Counted from the first letter of the stretch, positions 18,509-27,706 are shown. The stretch: 64,000 nt of DNA from Conyzicola nivalis_A (GCF_040548875.1 NZ_JBEPSJ010000002.1:186001-250000), one strand, 5' to 3'. Notes: generated from the letters alone by a model not told the origin. Program-made: numbers and translations.

Positions 18509-18813
18509 GAACCGGTGGCGTCGCGCAGTGCCTCGAAGCCGCCGTCGACGTGCGAGACGGCCTTGAAGCCGTGCTCGTCGAGGTAGTCGGCGACGGGGCC
18601 GGAACCGGCTGTCGTCCCGCAGAAGATCACGACCTCGCGGTCCTTGTCGAGTGTCTCCGCGAACGCGGCGACATCCGCCTTGGCAACGACGGTCGCTCCC
18701 TCGATCGCGCCGTTGGCCTCGCGTCCGGCGTCGCTGCGCACGTCGATGAGCAGGGCACCCCGCTCGATGCGGTCGCGGGCGTCGGCGGCTGTGCTGGGGG
18801 CGATCTCGGTCAT
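18505..18813 (-). CDS. Single-domain rhodanese
   Basis: 102 aa. The rhodanese core is present: LLIDVRSDAGREANGAIEGA, then active-site Cys65 in VVIFCGTTAGSG and DYLDEHGFKAVSHVDGGFEAL at the end. The loop after Cys65 (GTTAGS) differs from the standard CxxGxR, so its sulfur acceptor may differ. Translationally coupled to the downstream FAD oxidase. Probably transfers sulfane sulfur; the partner is unknown. Confidence 0.88.
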   Translation of the reverse strand: MTEIAPSTAADARDRIERGALLIDVRSDAGREANGAIEGATVVAKADVAAFAETLDKDREVVIFCGTTAGSGPVADYLDEHGFKAVSHVDGGFEALRDATGS

Positions 18814-18840
18814 TCGGTGATCCTATCTGCGGGTCGGAGT

Positions 18841-19413
18841 CTAGATCTGGTGCGAGATCGCCGCGGTCTCGACGACGCTGCGTCGGATGAGCGGCAGCGC
18901 GCGGGCGATCGCGAGGTCGATGCGCTCCTGCAGTTGCAGCGACGAGACTTTGTAGTTGTCGAAGTCGGAGTTGTTGGCGTACACGCCGATCGGCAGTGTC
19001 AGCGCCTGGAAGAAGCCGAACAGCGGGCGGAACTGGTGCTCGAGGATGAGCGCGTGCCGGTCGCTTCCGCCGGTCGCGACGAGCAGCACGGGCGTGTCGA
19101 CGAGGGCGTACTGGCCGACGAAGTCGAACAGGTGCTTGAACAGTCCCGTGAACGACGCGCGGTAGACGGGGCTCGCGACGATCAGCAGGTCGGCCCCCTC
19201 GATGCGCAGCAGCTCCTGCTCGACCGAGTCGGGCAGCTGGTCGCGGCGCAGCGCGCCGGCGAACTCCGGGCCGATGTCCGCCACCTCGATCACGTGCGCG
19301 TCGATCGGTACGGTCGACCCGAGCGACGCGAGGATCTCCCGCACCAGGGCGGTGGTCTTGGATGGCGCGTGGAGACTGCCTGAGACGGCGACGACTTTCA
19401 ACGGCTGGGTCAT
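18841..19413 (-). CDS. NAD(P)H-dependent FMN reductase (MsuE/SsuE-like)
   Basis: 190 aa from ATG 19413, with AAAGGA upstream. Flavodoxin-like fold: MTQPLKVVAVSGSLHAPSKT FMN-phosphate loop, SPVYRASFTGLFKHLFDFV and LVATGGSDRHAL match MsuE-type reductases. It supplies reduced FMN to LLM monooxygenases. Lies 19 nt downstream of an NtaA-type monooxygenase, so the two form a two-component system; it could also serve the other LLM enzymes of the window. Confidence 0.93.
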   Translation of the reverse strand: MTQPLKVVAVSGSLHAPSKTTALVREILASLGSTVPIDAHVIEVADIGPEFAGALRRDQLPDSVEQELLRIEGADLLIVASPVYRASFTGLFKHLFDFVGQYALVDTPVLLVATGGSDRHALILEHQFRPLFGFFQALTLPIGVYANNSDFDNYKVSSLQLQERIDLAIARALPLIRRSVVETAAISHQI

Positions 19414-19432
19414 GATGGTCCTTTGCGGAGAT

Positions 19433-20875
19433 CTAAAGGGGCTGGAGTTGTACGCGGAGCCGGGTGTTGGGCACGGCGGGGAGGCCGAGGTGCTCGCGCA
19501 GCGTCGCCCCCGCGTAGTCGGTGCGGAAAAGCCCGCGGCGCTGCAGTTCGGGCACCACCAGTGTGGCGAAGGCGTCGAACGAGTCACCAGTGCCGCTCGC
19601 TGCGGCGGAGAACGCGGAGAGGATCGTGAAGCCGTCGACGGCCCGCGCCCTGAACCAGGTCTCGAAGTGGTCGGCGATGTCGGCGCCCGACCCGACGAGC
19701 ACGGGCGCGGTCACCGCGTGCGCGACGAGCAGCTGACGGTAGGTGGTCGGGCGTGGCCCGCCGACGGTTCGACCCGACCGGGACCGGACGACCTCGACGA
19801 GCTGCGTGCCGAGCGAGCTGAACCGCGCGGCGATGCGCACCGGCACCGCGTCGTCGAGGCTGACGCCCGCGAGCGGCACGCCGAGCACACTCGCCAGGGT
19901 GCGCACGCTGCGGTTGGCGGGCAGGGCGAGCGGCTCGCGGGCCGGCTGCTCGTCGGGGAGGGGAACCAGGTCGACGAGTTCGTCGTAGGCGTCCCACGCC
20001 TCCTCGCGGGTCGGCGCGACGACGGGCATGATCGGCATCACGATGCGGAACTCGTGAGCCCGCCTGCCCTCACGGGCCACCTGCTGCTTCGCGACCACGT
20101 ACTGCTCGACGGCCTCGTCGAAGGTGCGCGGGCTGGCGAACAGCAGGTCGGCGTCGCGCGCGGCGAGGTGCCGGGCACCCAGCGAGCCGCCGACGACGGC
20201 GATCGGCGGGTGGCCCTGCGGCGGGCGCACGGCGTTGAGCGGTCCGGTCGACGCCCGGTAGGCGCCGACGAAGTTGAGCGGATGCAGCTTGGACTGGTCG
20301 ATGAGACGCCCGGTCGAGGCATCCGACACGAAGGCGTCGTCTTCCCAGCTGTCCCAGAGTCCGCGCAGGATCTCGATGAACTCGCCCGCGGCGGCGAAAC
20401 GGTCGGCGTCGCTGTGCACGGTGTCCCAGCCGAAGTTGCTCGCCGATCGCGCCTCGGCGCCGGTCGCGACGCACAGGGCGACCCGTCCGCCGCTGAGCAG
20501 GTCGATCGACGCCGACGAGCGCGCAGTCGTGTACGGCTCCGAGTGCGCGGAGCTGACCGTGGCGACGAGCCCGATGCGCTCGGTCAGCGCCGCGAGGTAG
20601 GAGATCGCGGCGAACGGCTCGACACGCGCCAGAAGATACGGATCGGTGTGCTCGAACTCCGGCGCGGTCGCCAGCCAGTCGCCGAAGAAGAGGAAGTCGA
20701 GCCCGGCCGCCTCGGCCGTCTCGGCGAGGCGCCGCAGCACCGCGCGGTCTTCGCGGGGGTCGCGGTGCGCGCCGTCCCGCCGCCAGCCCGACGGCCACGC
20801 TCCGAGGGTGCGCACGGTCGCCCCGAGAACGAGGTGTCCCTCGCGTCTGGGTAGCTGCTGGCCGTTTATCGTCAC
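19433..20875 (-). CDS. NtaA/SnaA/DszA-family FMN-dependent monooxygenase
   Basis: 480 aa from GTG 20875. LLM-class barrel of the large NtaA/DszA subfamily: DFLFFGDWLATAPEFEHTDP, FAAISYLAALTERIGLVATV, SASIDLLSGGRVALCVATG, then WDSWEDDAFV and a C-terminal DHFETWFRARAVDGFTI. Such enzymes cleave C-N, C-S or aromatic ring bonds using FMNH2. Partner reductase follows 19 nt downstream. Substrate unknown; family members YxeK and YtnJ of Bacillus act on N-acetylated S-substituted cysteines. Confidence 0.92.
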   Translation of the reverse strand: MTINGQQLPRREGHLVLGATVRTLGAWPSGWRRDGAHRDPREDRAVLRRLAETAEAAGLDFLFFGDWLATAPEFEHTDPYLLARVEPFAAISYLAALTERIGLVATVSSAHSEPYTTARSSASIDLLSGGRVALCVATGAEARSASNFGWDTVHSDADRFAAAGEFIEILRGLWDSWEDDAFVSDASTGRLIDQSKLHPLNFVGAYRASTGPLNAVRPPQGHPPIAVVGGSLGARHLAARDADLLFASPRTFDEAVEQYVVAKQQVAREGRRAHEFRIVMPIMPVVAPTREEAWDAYDELVDLVPLPDEQPAREPLALPANRSVRTLASVLGVPLAGVSLDDAVPVRIAARFSSLGTQLVEVVRSRSGRTVGGPRPTTYRQLLVAHAVTAPVLVGSGADIADHFETWFRARAVDGFTILSAFSAAASGTGDSFDAFATLVVPELQRRGLFRTDYAGATLREHLGLPAVPNTRLRVQLQPL

Positions 20876-20962
20876 GCTTCGACGCTAGGCACGCGACGGC
20901 CCGCGGTCGAGTGCGCCGGACACACGAGGTAAAGAGCTGACCCACTTCGTAACAGTCAGCGG

Positions 20963-21715
20963 TCAGCGGTAGCGGCGCCCCTCGTCGCGGCGGAAGAGCA
21001 CGAGGGCCGCCGTGAGCGTGACCGCGGTCCAGCACAGCCAGCCGACCCACGCCCAGGTCTCGAGGTCGCCGCCCTGCACCGCCCAGACGACGATCTCGCG
21101 GGCGTGACGGGAGGGCAGGAACCGCGAGATCGACTCGAGCCAGTCGGGAAAGATCTCCGGCGGCAGGAACAGCCCGCCGCCGAATGCGAGGCCGAACATC
21201 ACGACCTGCACGACGGCGATGGCCGCTTTCGCCGGCATCGAGTAGCCGATGCAGATGCCGAGAAGCATAAAGGGCAGGGCGGATGCCGCGAGCGCGACCA
21301 GTCCGAGAAGAACACGCCACCACGACGCCTCCGCCGCGGTGAACAGGGCTCCGAGCACCACGACGGGAATGATCGCGGCGATCGCGATCGCGCCGGTGGA
21401 GAAGAGATGCCCGAGCACGCGGGAGATGCCGGGCGCGGGTAGCGTGCGCAGGTAGGGGTCCCAGGGCTTCTCGCGGTTCTCCGCGATGCCGAGGCCGAAG
21501 CTGAAGAGGGAGTTCGCGAGCACCGCGAACACGCTCAGCGAGATGACGGCCTGCGTGGCCCAGAGCGGGTTCTCGGCGACGGCGCGTTGCGGCACCACGA
21601 AGAAGAGCAGCGACAGCGCCGGGAAGGCCAGGGCGCTGATGACCGCGATCGGCACTCGCGCGGTCTCGAGAAGCGAGTACTTGGCGTGGACGAAGGTCAG
21701 GTTCACGGCGCTCAT
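20963..21715 (-). CDS. ABC-2 type transporter permease
   Basis: 250 aa with six predicted membrane segments (ISALAFPALSLLFFVVP, AIAIAAIIPVVVLGALF, IAVVQVVMFGLAFGGGLFLP and others) and an ABC-2 domain pattern FLPSRHAREIVVW near the C-terminus. Its ATG shares one base with the stop of the ATPase gene (TGATG). Together they form a two-component exporter of unknown cargo, under a small winged-helix regulator in the same operon. Confidence 0.9.
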   Translation of the reverse strand: MSAVNLTFVHAKYSLLETARVPIAVISALAFPALSLLFFVVPQRAVAENPLWATQAVISLSVFAVLANSLFSFGLGIAENREKPWDPYLRTLPAPGISRVLGHLFSTGAIAIAAIIPVVVLGALFTAAEASWWRVLLGLVALAASALPFMLLGICIGYSMPAKAAIAVVQVVMFGLAFGGGLFLPPEIFPDWLESISRFLPSRHAREIVVWAVQGGDLETWAWVGWLCWTAVTLTAALVLFRRDEGRRYR

Positions 21716-22605
21716 CAGACGGTCTCCCGTTCGGTCAGGGTGAGGAAGGCTTCTTCGAGGGTCGCGCCGCGCACCGACAGGTTGCGGAACGGGATGCCGG
21801 AGGTCACGAGCCTGGCGACGAGGGCGTCGGAGTCTTGCGAGTAGAGGGTCGAGAGCCCGGCCGGACCGGTCTCGAGCCCGACGACGCCCGGCAGTTCGCC
21901 GATCGCCGCGGTGAAGTCAGACTCGAGGGTGAGCCGGCGCAGGCTCACGCGGCCCAGCACGTTGCCGAGGCTGTCGTCTTCGAGCACCCGTCCGCGGTCG
22001 ATCACGACGACGCGCTCGGCGAGCTGCTCGATCTCCTCGAGGTAGTGGCTGGTGATGACGACGGTCGCCCCGCGGTCGTGCTGGGAGCGGATGGCGTCCC
22101 AGAGCACCCGTCGCGCGTCGACGTCGAGTCCGGTGGTCGGCTCGTCGAGCAGCACGAGCTTCGGCCGGCCGACGAAGGCGAGCGCGACGCTCAGCCGCCG
22201 CTTCTGCCCGCCGGAGAGCGCGCCGGTCTGCTTACGCGCGAGCTCGGTGAGCCCGAACTCGGCGAGCAGCTCGGCCCGCGGAACCGGCGACTCGAAGTGC
22301 GCCCCGACGAAGTCGACGACCTCACCCACCTTCAGCGTCTCGGGCAGCGCGGTGGCCTGCGGTGTGCAGCCGAGCAGCCTGCGGTTGCGGGCGTCCTGCG
22401 GCGAACCGCCGAACAGTTCGACGGTTCCGCTCGAGGCGCGGCGCAGGCCCTGCACGAGCGTGAGCAGAGTGGACTTGCCGGCGCCGTTCGGGCCGAGCAT
22501 GCCCATGATCTGGCCGGGGCGGATGTCGAGGCTGACGTCGTCGAGAGCCGTCACGTCGCCGAAGCGGCGCGTCACGTGATCGAGCCGGGCGAGGAGGTCG
22601 TTCAT
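21715..22605 (-). CDS. ABC-2 type transporter ATP-binding protein
   Basis: 296 aa. Walker A GPNGAGKST, signature LSGGQKRRLSVAL, Walker B LVLLDEPTTGLD, H-loop ITSHYLEEIE. DrrA/CcmA-type ATPase of ABC-2 exporters. Start overlaps the regulator stop by 4 nt, so the operon (membrane protein, regulator, ATPase, permease) is tightly coupled. Confidence 0.93.
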   Translation of the reverse strand: MNDLLARLDHVTRRFGDVTALDDVSLDIRPGQIMGMLGPNGAGKSTLLTLVQGLRRASSGTVELFGGSPQDARNRRLLGCTPQATALPETLKVGEVVDFVGAHFESPVPRAELLAEFGLTELARKQTGALSGGQKRRLSVALAFVGRPKLVLLDEPTTGLDVDARRVLWDAIRSQHDRGATVVITSHYLEEIEQLAERVVVIDRGRVLEDDSLGNVLGRVSLRRLTLESDFTAAIGELPGVVGLETGPAGLSTLYSQDSDALVARLVTSGIPFRNLSVRGATLEEAFLTLTERETV

Positions 22606-22898
22606 CTCTGTTCCCCTAACACTGTGCGTAGGTTGTCCATGTAGTCCTCGAACGCGCGGCGGCCCTTCTTGCTGAGGCCGAGGTAGGTGATCGGGGTGCG
22701 GCCCTTGTGGGCCTTGGTGATGTCGACGTAGCTGGCGTCCTCCAGCTTGCGCAGGTGGGTGGATAGGTTGCCGGCGGTCATGTCGAGCAGCTCCTGCAGG
22801 CGCGGGAACGAGATGCTCTCGTCGAGTTCGAGCGTCGAGAGCGCGGCCATGATGCGCAGTCTCGCCTGAGCGTGGATGACGGGATCGAGCTCATCCAC
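22602..22898 (-). CDS. Small winged-helix transcriptional regulator (PF13601-like, MarR/ArsR fold)
   Basis: 98 aa. A single winged-helix domain: ISFPRLQELLDMTAGNLSTH is the helix-turn-helix, followed by a wing GRTPITYLGLSKKGRRAF. Proteins of this type usually repress an adjacent ABC exporter operon. Its start overlaps the upstream membrane protein gene by 8 nt and its stop overlaps the ATPase start by 4 nt, so it is probably autoregulatory. Confidence 0.88.
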   Translation of the reverse strand: MDELDPVIHAQARLRIMAALSTLELDESISFPRLQELLDMTAGNLSTHLRKLEDASYVDITKAHKGRTPITYLGLSKKGRRAFEDYMDNLRTVLGEQR

Positions 22899-23613
22899 GG
22901 CGCGCGCTCCCCGACGCAGCCGCGCGCAGTCGGCGCAGTCGCACGAGCGAGAGAACGGCGAGCGCGATGAACGCGAGCCCGCCGGCGAGGGCGAGGAAGA
23001 GGTAGTGGTTCGGATATCCGAAGTAGGGCGCCGCCGCGGCGATCGCGACGAGCCAGATGCCGGCGACGAGAGACGGCACCGTGCGCCAGATGGCTCCCGC
23101 GATCATGTACATGATGCCCGCGAAGAACACGTAGGCGCTCGGGTAGTAGAAGTTCGCCATCTCGGCCGTCATGCCCGCCGAACGAAGAGCTCCGCCGAGC
23201 ACTCCGAGCGCCGTAGCGCCGACTCCCCAGGTGACCCCGTACGCGGTGCCCGTGAACGCGGCCGCGGTGCTGCCTCGCAGGCCACGGCCGCTGCGGATGC
23301 CGAGCCACGCGGAGAGCGCCGATGTCACCGCGACGCAGGCGACGAAGATCCCGATCGCGACCGGCATCGCCAGCGCGAAGCCGGGCCGTGCGCCGTCGAT
23401 CAGCCACAGCGCGCCGAACCCGAGAAGCCACGTCAGCCCCCACGCCATGGTGATCACCGGCACGAATCCGTTCACCTGACTCTCGATGCTGCGCTGCTGG
23501 TTCTGCATCAGCGCGTACATCGCGGCGGGATCGAGGGGCGCGTCGTCGTCGACGTTCGGCGTCCGCTCGGCGTGCGCCGCGGCATCCGAGGGTCTCTGCT
23601 TTGAATTGCTCAT
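22891..23613 (-). CDS. Multi-pass membrane protein of the ABC-2 operon, unknown function
   Basis: 240 aa from ATG 23613. A charged N-terminal stretch (~55 residues) containing YALMQNQQRSIESQVNG precedes about six hydrophobic helices (MAWGLTWLLGFGALWL, VAIGIFVACVAVTSAL, FFAGIMYMIAGAIWRTVP, LFLALAGGLAFIALAVLSL). I do not recognise a named family. First gene of the regulator-ATPase-permease operon, so it may be an accessory component of the exporter or a cognate sensor. Confidence 0.75.
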   Translation of the reverse strand: MSNSKQRPSDAAAHAERTPNVDDDAPLDPAAMYALMQNQQRSIESQVNGFVPVITMAWGLTWLLGFGALWLIDGARPGFALAMPVAIGIFVACVAVTSALSAWLGIRSGRGLRGSTAAAFTGTAYGVTWGVGATALGVLGGALRSAGMTAEMANFYYPSAYVFFAGIMYMIAGAIWRTVPSLVAGIWLVAIAAAAPYFGYPNHYLFLALAGGLAFIALAVLSLVRLRRLRAAASGSARRG

Positions 23614-23713
23614 GAGTACTTTGTAACGCAAACCACTCTGCGGTGTCAACGATTTTGTGGATCAGGGCGGATGTCGGCGACGCCCGACCCACTGGCCGTA
23701 CGATTGAGGGCCG

Positions 23714-26700
23714 ATGTCTGACGAACCCCTTGTGATTTCCTTCCCCGCCGACCTCCCCGTGAGCCAGCGCCGGGAGGACATCGAGCGCGCCATCAGCGAG
23801 AACCAGGTCGTGATCATCGCGGGCGCGACGGGATCGGGCAAGACGACCCAGATTCCGAAGATGCTGCTGTCGATGGGCTACACGAGCATCGGGCACACGC
23901 AGCCCCGGCGCATCGCCGCCCGCACGATCTCGGAGCGGATCGCCGAGGAGCTCGGCCAGGAGGTCGGCGACCTCGTCGGCTACCAGGTGCGCTTCACCGA
24001 CCGCGTGGGCGCGGACACCAAGATCAAGCTGATGACCGACGGCATCCTGCTCAATCAGATCCACCGCGACCGCGATCTCAAGAAGTACGACGCGATCATC
24101 ATCGACGAGGCGCACGAGCGCAGCCTCACCGTCGACTTCCTGCTCGGCTACCTCAAGCAGCTGATGCCCAGGCGTCCCGACCTCAAGATCATCATCACGA
24201 GCGCGACGATCGACCCGGGAAGCTTCTCGCGGCACTTCGACGACGCCCCGATCATCGAGGTGTCCGGACGCACGTACCCGGTCGAGGTGCGGTTCCGGCC
24301 GCTGGTCGCCGACGCCGAACCCAGCCGGTCGAGGAGGAGCGCCAGCGACGTATCGAGACCCGAGGACGAGGGTTTCGATACGGTCGCGGAGCGACCTACT
24401 CAACCAGCGGACGCGCCCGCCGTCGACCGCGATCCCATCGAAGGCATCAACGCCGCGCTCGACGAGCTCGCCCGCGAGGGCACCGGCGACGTTCTCGTCT
24501 TCCTCTCCGGCGAGGCCGAGATCCGCGACGCCGAAGACGCCATCCGCGGGCGCAACCTGCCGAACACGGAGGTGCTGCCCCTGTACGGCCGGCTGTCGAG
24601 CGCCGACCAGCACAAGGTCTTCCAGCCGTCGACTCAGGCCGGCACCCGCCGCCGCATCGTGCTCGCCACCAACGTCGCCGAGACGAGCCTCACCGTGCCC
24701 GGTATCAAGTACGTCATCGACGCCGGCACCGCCCGCATCTCGCGCTACAGCGTGCGCTCGAAGATCCAGCGGCTGCCGATCGAGGCGATCTCGCAGGCCT
24801 CCGCCAACCAGCGCTCGGGCCGCTCCGGCCGCACGAGCGACGGCATCGCGATCCGCCTGTACAGCGAAGAGGACTTCACCAAGCGCCCGGAGTTCACCGA
24901 ACCCGAGATCCTGCGCACCAACCTCGCGGCGGTCATACTCCAGATGATCTCGCTCGGCCTCGGCGACATCGCGAGCTTCCCCTTCCTGCAGCCGCCCGAC
25001 TCCCGCGGCATCAAGGACGGCCTCGACCTGCTGCGCGAGCTCGGCGCCGTCGACGGCGCGGGCGAGACACCCCGCCTGACCCAGGTCGGCAAGCAGCTCT
25101 CGCAGCTGCCGATCGACCCGCGCCTGGCGCGCATGATCATCGAGTCGAAGAAGCACGGCACGACGCGCGAGGTCATGGCGATCGTCGCCGGCCTCTCGAT
25201 CCAGGACCCGCGCGAGCGCCCGCTCGAGAAGCGTCCGCAGGCCGACCAGTCGCACGCGCGCTTCACCGACCCGACGAGCGACTTCCTCTCCCTGCTCAAA
25301 CTCTGGGACTACCTGAAAACGAAGGAGAAAGAGCTCAGCGGCAACCAGTTCCGCCGGATGTGCCGCTCGGAGTACCTCAACTACCTTCGTATTCGCGAGT
25401 GGGAAGACGTCTACAAGCAGCTCACCCGCCTCGCCAAGCAGCTCGGCCTGCACGTCGGCGAACCGCACACCAACCCCGACGGCATCCACCGGTCGCTGCT
25501 CGCGGGTCTGCTCAGCCAGATAGGGCTGAAGGATGTCGCCAAGCGCGACTACGTCGGAGCCCGCCAGAGCCGGTTCGTGATCTTCCCCGGCTCCGCGCTC
25601 GCCAAGAAGCAGCCCCACGCGATCATGAGCGCCGAGCTCGTCGAGACGTCGCGCCTGTTCGCGCGCGTCAACGGCGCGATCGACCCGGCCTGGGCCGAAC
25701 CGATCGCCGGCGACCTGGTCAAGCGCTCCTACTCGGAGCCGCACTGGGAGAAGCGGCAGGGCGCCATCGTCGCCTACGAACGGGTCACCCTGTACGGCGT
25801 GCCCATCGTGCTCAAGCGTCGCGTGCAGTTCTCCCGCATCGACCCCGGCTACGCGCGCGAGCTGTTCATCCGGCACGCGCTCGTCGAGGGCGACCTCGTC
25901 GCCGAGACGCTCAAGGGCCGCGACTGGGACTTCGACCGCGCCAATCGCGCGCTGCGCAAGGAACTCGCCGAGCTCGAGGAGCGCACGCGCCGTCGCGACA
26001 TCCTGTTCGACGACGAGGCGATCTTCGAGTTCTACAACCGGCGCATCCCCGCCGACGTCGCCTCGACCAAGAGCTTCGAGGGCTGGTGGAAGAAGGAACG
26101 CGCCACCCGTCCCGACTTGCTCACCATGACCGCCGAGAACCTCGTCGACGAGCCGGAGGCGACGGTCGACGAGAACGCCTTCCCGAGCGTCTGGCACCAG
26201 GGCGACCAGCGCCTCGCGCTCACCTACCGGTTCGAGCCGGGCTCGGACGACGACGGCGTGACCGTGAACATCCCGATCGCGCTGCTCGCGTCGCTGAAGC
26301 CGGAGGGCTTCGACTGGCAGGTGCCCGGGTTCCGCGAGGAGCTGGTGACCGCGCTGATCAAGAGCCTGCCTAAGGAGATCCGCCGCAACGTGGTGCCCGC
26401 CGGCGACTGGGCCAGAAAGCTGCTGAGTTCGGTCCCTGAGCCCGCTTCGGTCCCTGAGCCTGTCGAAGGGCCCGCTGCCGGAACCTCCCTCACCCAGTTC
26501 CTTGCCGACGAGATCCGCCGCCAGACGTACACCCCCGTCGACCCGTCCGACTTCGACGTCGAACGCGTGCCCGCGCACCTTCGGGTCACCTTCGCCGCGA
26601 TCGACGAGCGCGGCAAGGTCAGCGCCTCGTCGAAAGTGCTCAGCTCGCTGCAGCTGCAGCTCAAGTCGACGGTGCGGGCGAGCGTCGCGAAGGCCTCGAT

Positions 26701-27589
26701 CACCCCGAAGAGCGATCTCGAACGCGGCGGCCTCACCACGTGGGACTTCGACGAGCTGCCGAGAGTGCTCGACACGAAACACGGCAGTGGAATCATCCGC
26801 GCCTATCCGTCCCTCGTCGACGAGGGGAAGACCGTCGCCATCCGGCTGCAGAGCACGCCCGAAGACCAGGCGCGCGCCATGAGAGCCGGGGTGCGGCGGA
26901 TGATTCTGCTCGCCATTCCCGCACCGACCGCGTATGTGCAGCAGCACCTCACCGCCGCCGAGAAGCTGTCGCTCGCCACCAGCCCCTACGCCTCGACCGC
27001 GGCGCTCTTCGCCGACTGCATGGCGGCGTGCATCGACGACGTGCTCGGCGACGATGCTCTCGGCAACGGCGACATCTTCACCCGCACGCAGTTCGAGGCG
27101 GCGCGCGACCGCGTGTCGGCCACGATCGTCGACGCGATGTTCACGACGGTCGCGCAGGTGAGCGCGATCCTGCTCGCGGCCCGCGCCGCCGAGAAGCTCA
27201 TCTCGAAGACCTCGAGCATGGCGCTGCTCGGCCCGCTCGCCGACGCGCGGGAGCAGCTCGGCAACCTGGTCTACCCCGGCTTCGTCGCGGCGACCGGCAC
27301 CACGCAACTGCGCCGCCTGCCCGTCTACCTCTCCGCCCTCGGGCACCGCATCGAGCGTCTCGCCGAGAACCTCGGGCGCGACCGCGCGTGGCTGACCGAG
27401 GTGCAGCAGGCGACCGAGCGCTACGTCTCGGCCGGCGGCGACCTGCCGCTGCAGCCCGACGCGCCCGAGCATCTGCGTCACGCCCGCTGGATGCTCGAGG
27501 AGCTGCGCGTCTCGCTCTTCGCCCAGCACCTCCCGACGGCCGAGCCGGTGTCGCTGCAGCGCATCACGAAGGTGCTCGGCGGCGGCTGA
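23714..27589 (+). CDS. hrpA: ATP-dependent RNA helicase HrpA with two repeat-derived insertions
   Basis: 1291 aa, the usual length for HrpA. Walker A GATGSGKTTQ at ~37-46, DEAH at 131-134 (IIIDEAHERS), SAT motif ITSATID, and motif VI SANQRSGRSGRT. After the helicase core come the HA2/OB-fold region and a long C-terminal DUF3418. Two segments stand out: residues ~204-233 (from PSRSRRSASDVSRPEDEGF to PTQPADAP) come from an inverted pair of GGTTTCGATACG repeats, and residues ~906-920 (VPEPASVPEPVEGP) come from the GAGCCTGTCGAAG family. Both are in frame and outside helicase motifs. Acts on RNA secondary structure and stalled translation complexes in other bacteria. Confidence 0.95.
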   Translation: MSDEPLVISFPADLPVSQRREDIERAISENQVVIIAGATGSGKTTQIPKMLLSMGYTSIGHTQPRRIAARTISERIAEELGQEVGDLVGYQVRFTDRVGADTKIKLMTDGILLNQIHRDRDLKKYDAIIIDEAHERSLTVDFLLGYLKQLMPRRPDLKIIITSATIDPGSFSRHFDDAPIIEVSGRTYPVEVRFRPLVADAEPSRSRRSASDVSRPEDEGFDTVAERPTQPADAPAVDRDPIEGINAALDELAREGTGDVLVFLSGEAEIRDAEDAIRGRNLPNTEVLPLYGRLSSADQHKVFQPSTQAGTRRRIVLATNVAETSLTVPGIKYVIDAGTARISRYSVRSKIQRLPIEAISQASANQRSGRSGRTSDGIAIRLYSEEDFTKRPEFTEPEILRTNLAAVILQMISLGLGDIASFPFLQPPDSRGIKDGLDLLRELGAVDGAGETPRLTQVGKQLSQLPIDPRLARMIIESKKHGTTREVMAIVAGLSIQDPRERPLEKRPQADQSHARFTDPTSDFLSLLKLWDYLKTKEKELSGNQFRRMCRSEYLNYLRIREWEDVYKQLTRLAKQLGLHVGEPHTNPDGIHRSLLAGLLSQIGLKDVAKRDYVGARQSRFVIFPGSALAKKQPHAIMSAELVETSRLFARVNGAIDPAWAEPIAGDLVKRSYSEPHWEKRQGAIVAYERVTLYGVPIVLKRRVQFSRIDPGYARELFIRHALVEGDLVAETLKGRDWDFDRANRALRKELAELEERTRRRDILFDDEAIFEFYNRRIPADVASTKSFEGWWKKERATRPDLLTMTAENLVDEPEATVDENAFPSVWHQGDQRLALTYRFEPGSDDDGVTVNIPIALLASLKPEGFDWQVPGFREELVTALIKSLPKEIRRNVVPAGDWARKLLSSVPEPASVPEPVEGPAAGTSLTQFLADEIRRQTYTPVDPSDFDVERVPAHLRVTFAAIDERGKVSASSKVLSSLQLQLKSTVRASVAKASITPKSDLERGGLTTWDFDELPRVLDTKHGSGIIRAYPSLVDEGKTVAIRLQSTPEDQARAMRAGVRRMILLAIPAPTAYVQQHLTAAEKLSLATSPYASTAALFADCMAACIDDVLGDDALGNGDIFTRTQFEAARDRVSATIVDAMFTTVAQVSAILLAARAAEKLISKTSSMALLGPLADAREQLGNLVYPGFVAATGTTQLRRLPVYLSALGHRIERLAENLGRDRAWLTEVQQATERYVSAGGDLPLQPDAPEHLRHARWMLEELRVSLFAQHLPTAEPVSLQRITKVLGGG
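24325..24410. repeat. Inverted pair of GGTTTCGATACG repeats inside hrpA
   Basis: The right half is GGTTTCGATACGGTCGC, GGAGCGACC, TACTCAACCAGCGG (24371-24410). The left half (24325-24360) is a diverged reverse copy: CGGTCGAGGAGGAGCGCC, then AGCGACGTATCGAGACCC. Between them lie ~10 bp. The whole palindrome is translated in the hrpA frame. Copies of the same family flank the intergenic island at 49564-49969. Confidence 0.88.
26431..26472. repeat. GAGCCTGTCGAAG repeat copies inside hrpA
   Basis: GGTCCCTGAGCCCGCTTC followed directly by GGTCCCTGAGCCTGTCGAAG and GGCC, two direct copies of one arm of the palindromic repeat. In frame, coding for residues ~906-920 of HrpA. Confidence 0.88.
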
Positions 27590-27620
27590 GGCCGTCGCGC
27601 CCGATCAGGCGTCGCCCCTG

Positions 27621-27706
27621 CTGCCAAATGAAGGAGATCTCGCTCGTCGGGCCCCTCGATCCGCGACAACGTGTGACTCGCCCCGGGTATCTCCTTCATT
27701 TGGCAG
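27621..27706. repeat. 18-bp perfect inverted repeat with 50-bp loop
   Basis: CTGCCAAATGAAGGAGAT (27621-27638) and ATCTCCTTCATTTGGCAG (27689-27706) are perfectly complementary. The 50-bp spacer holds no gene. The element sits between hrpA (ends 27589) and the GNAT gene (starts 27812). The arms are far less GC-rich than the surrounding DNA. It could be a transcription terminator, though the size and loop fit an interspersed palindromic element better. The rest of the 222-bp gap is featureless. Confidence 0.85.

Noticed and set aside
22778..27529. 1583-aa open frame on the minus strand across hrpA
   Set aside because: It is antisense to a clear HrpA helicase, has no recognisable domain and arises from high GC content.
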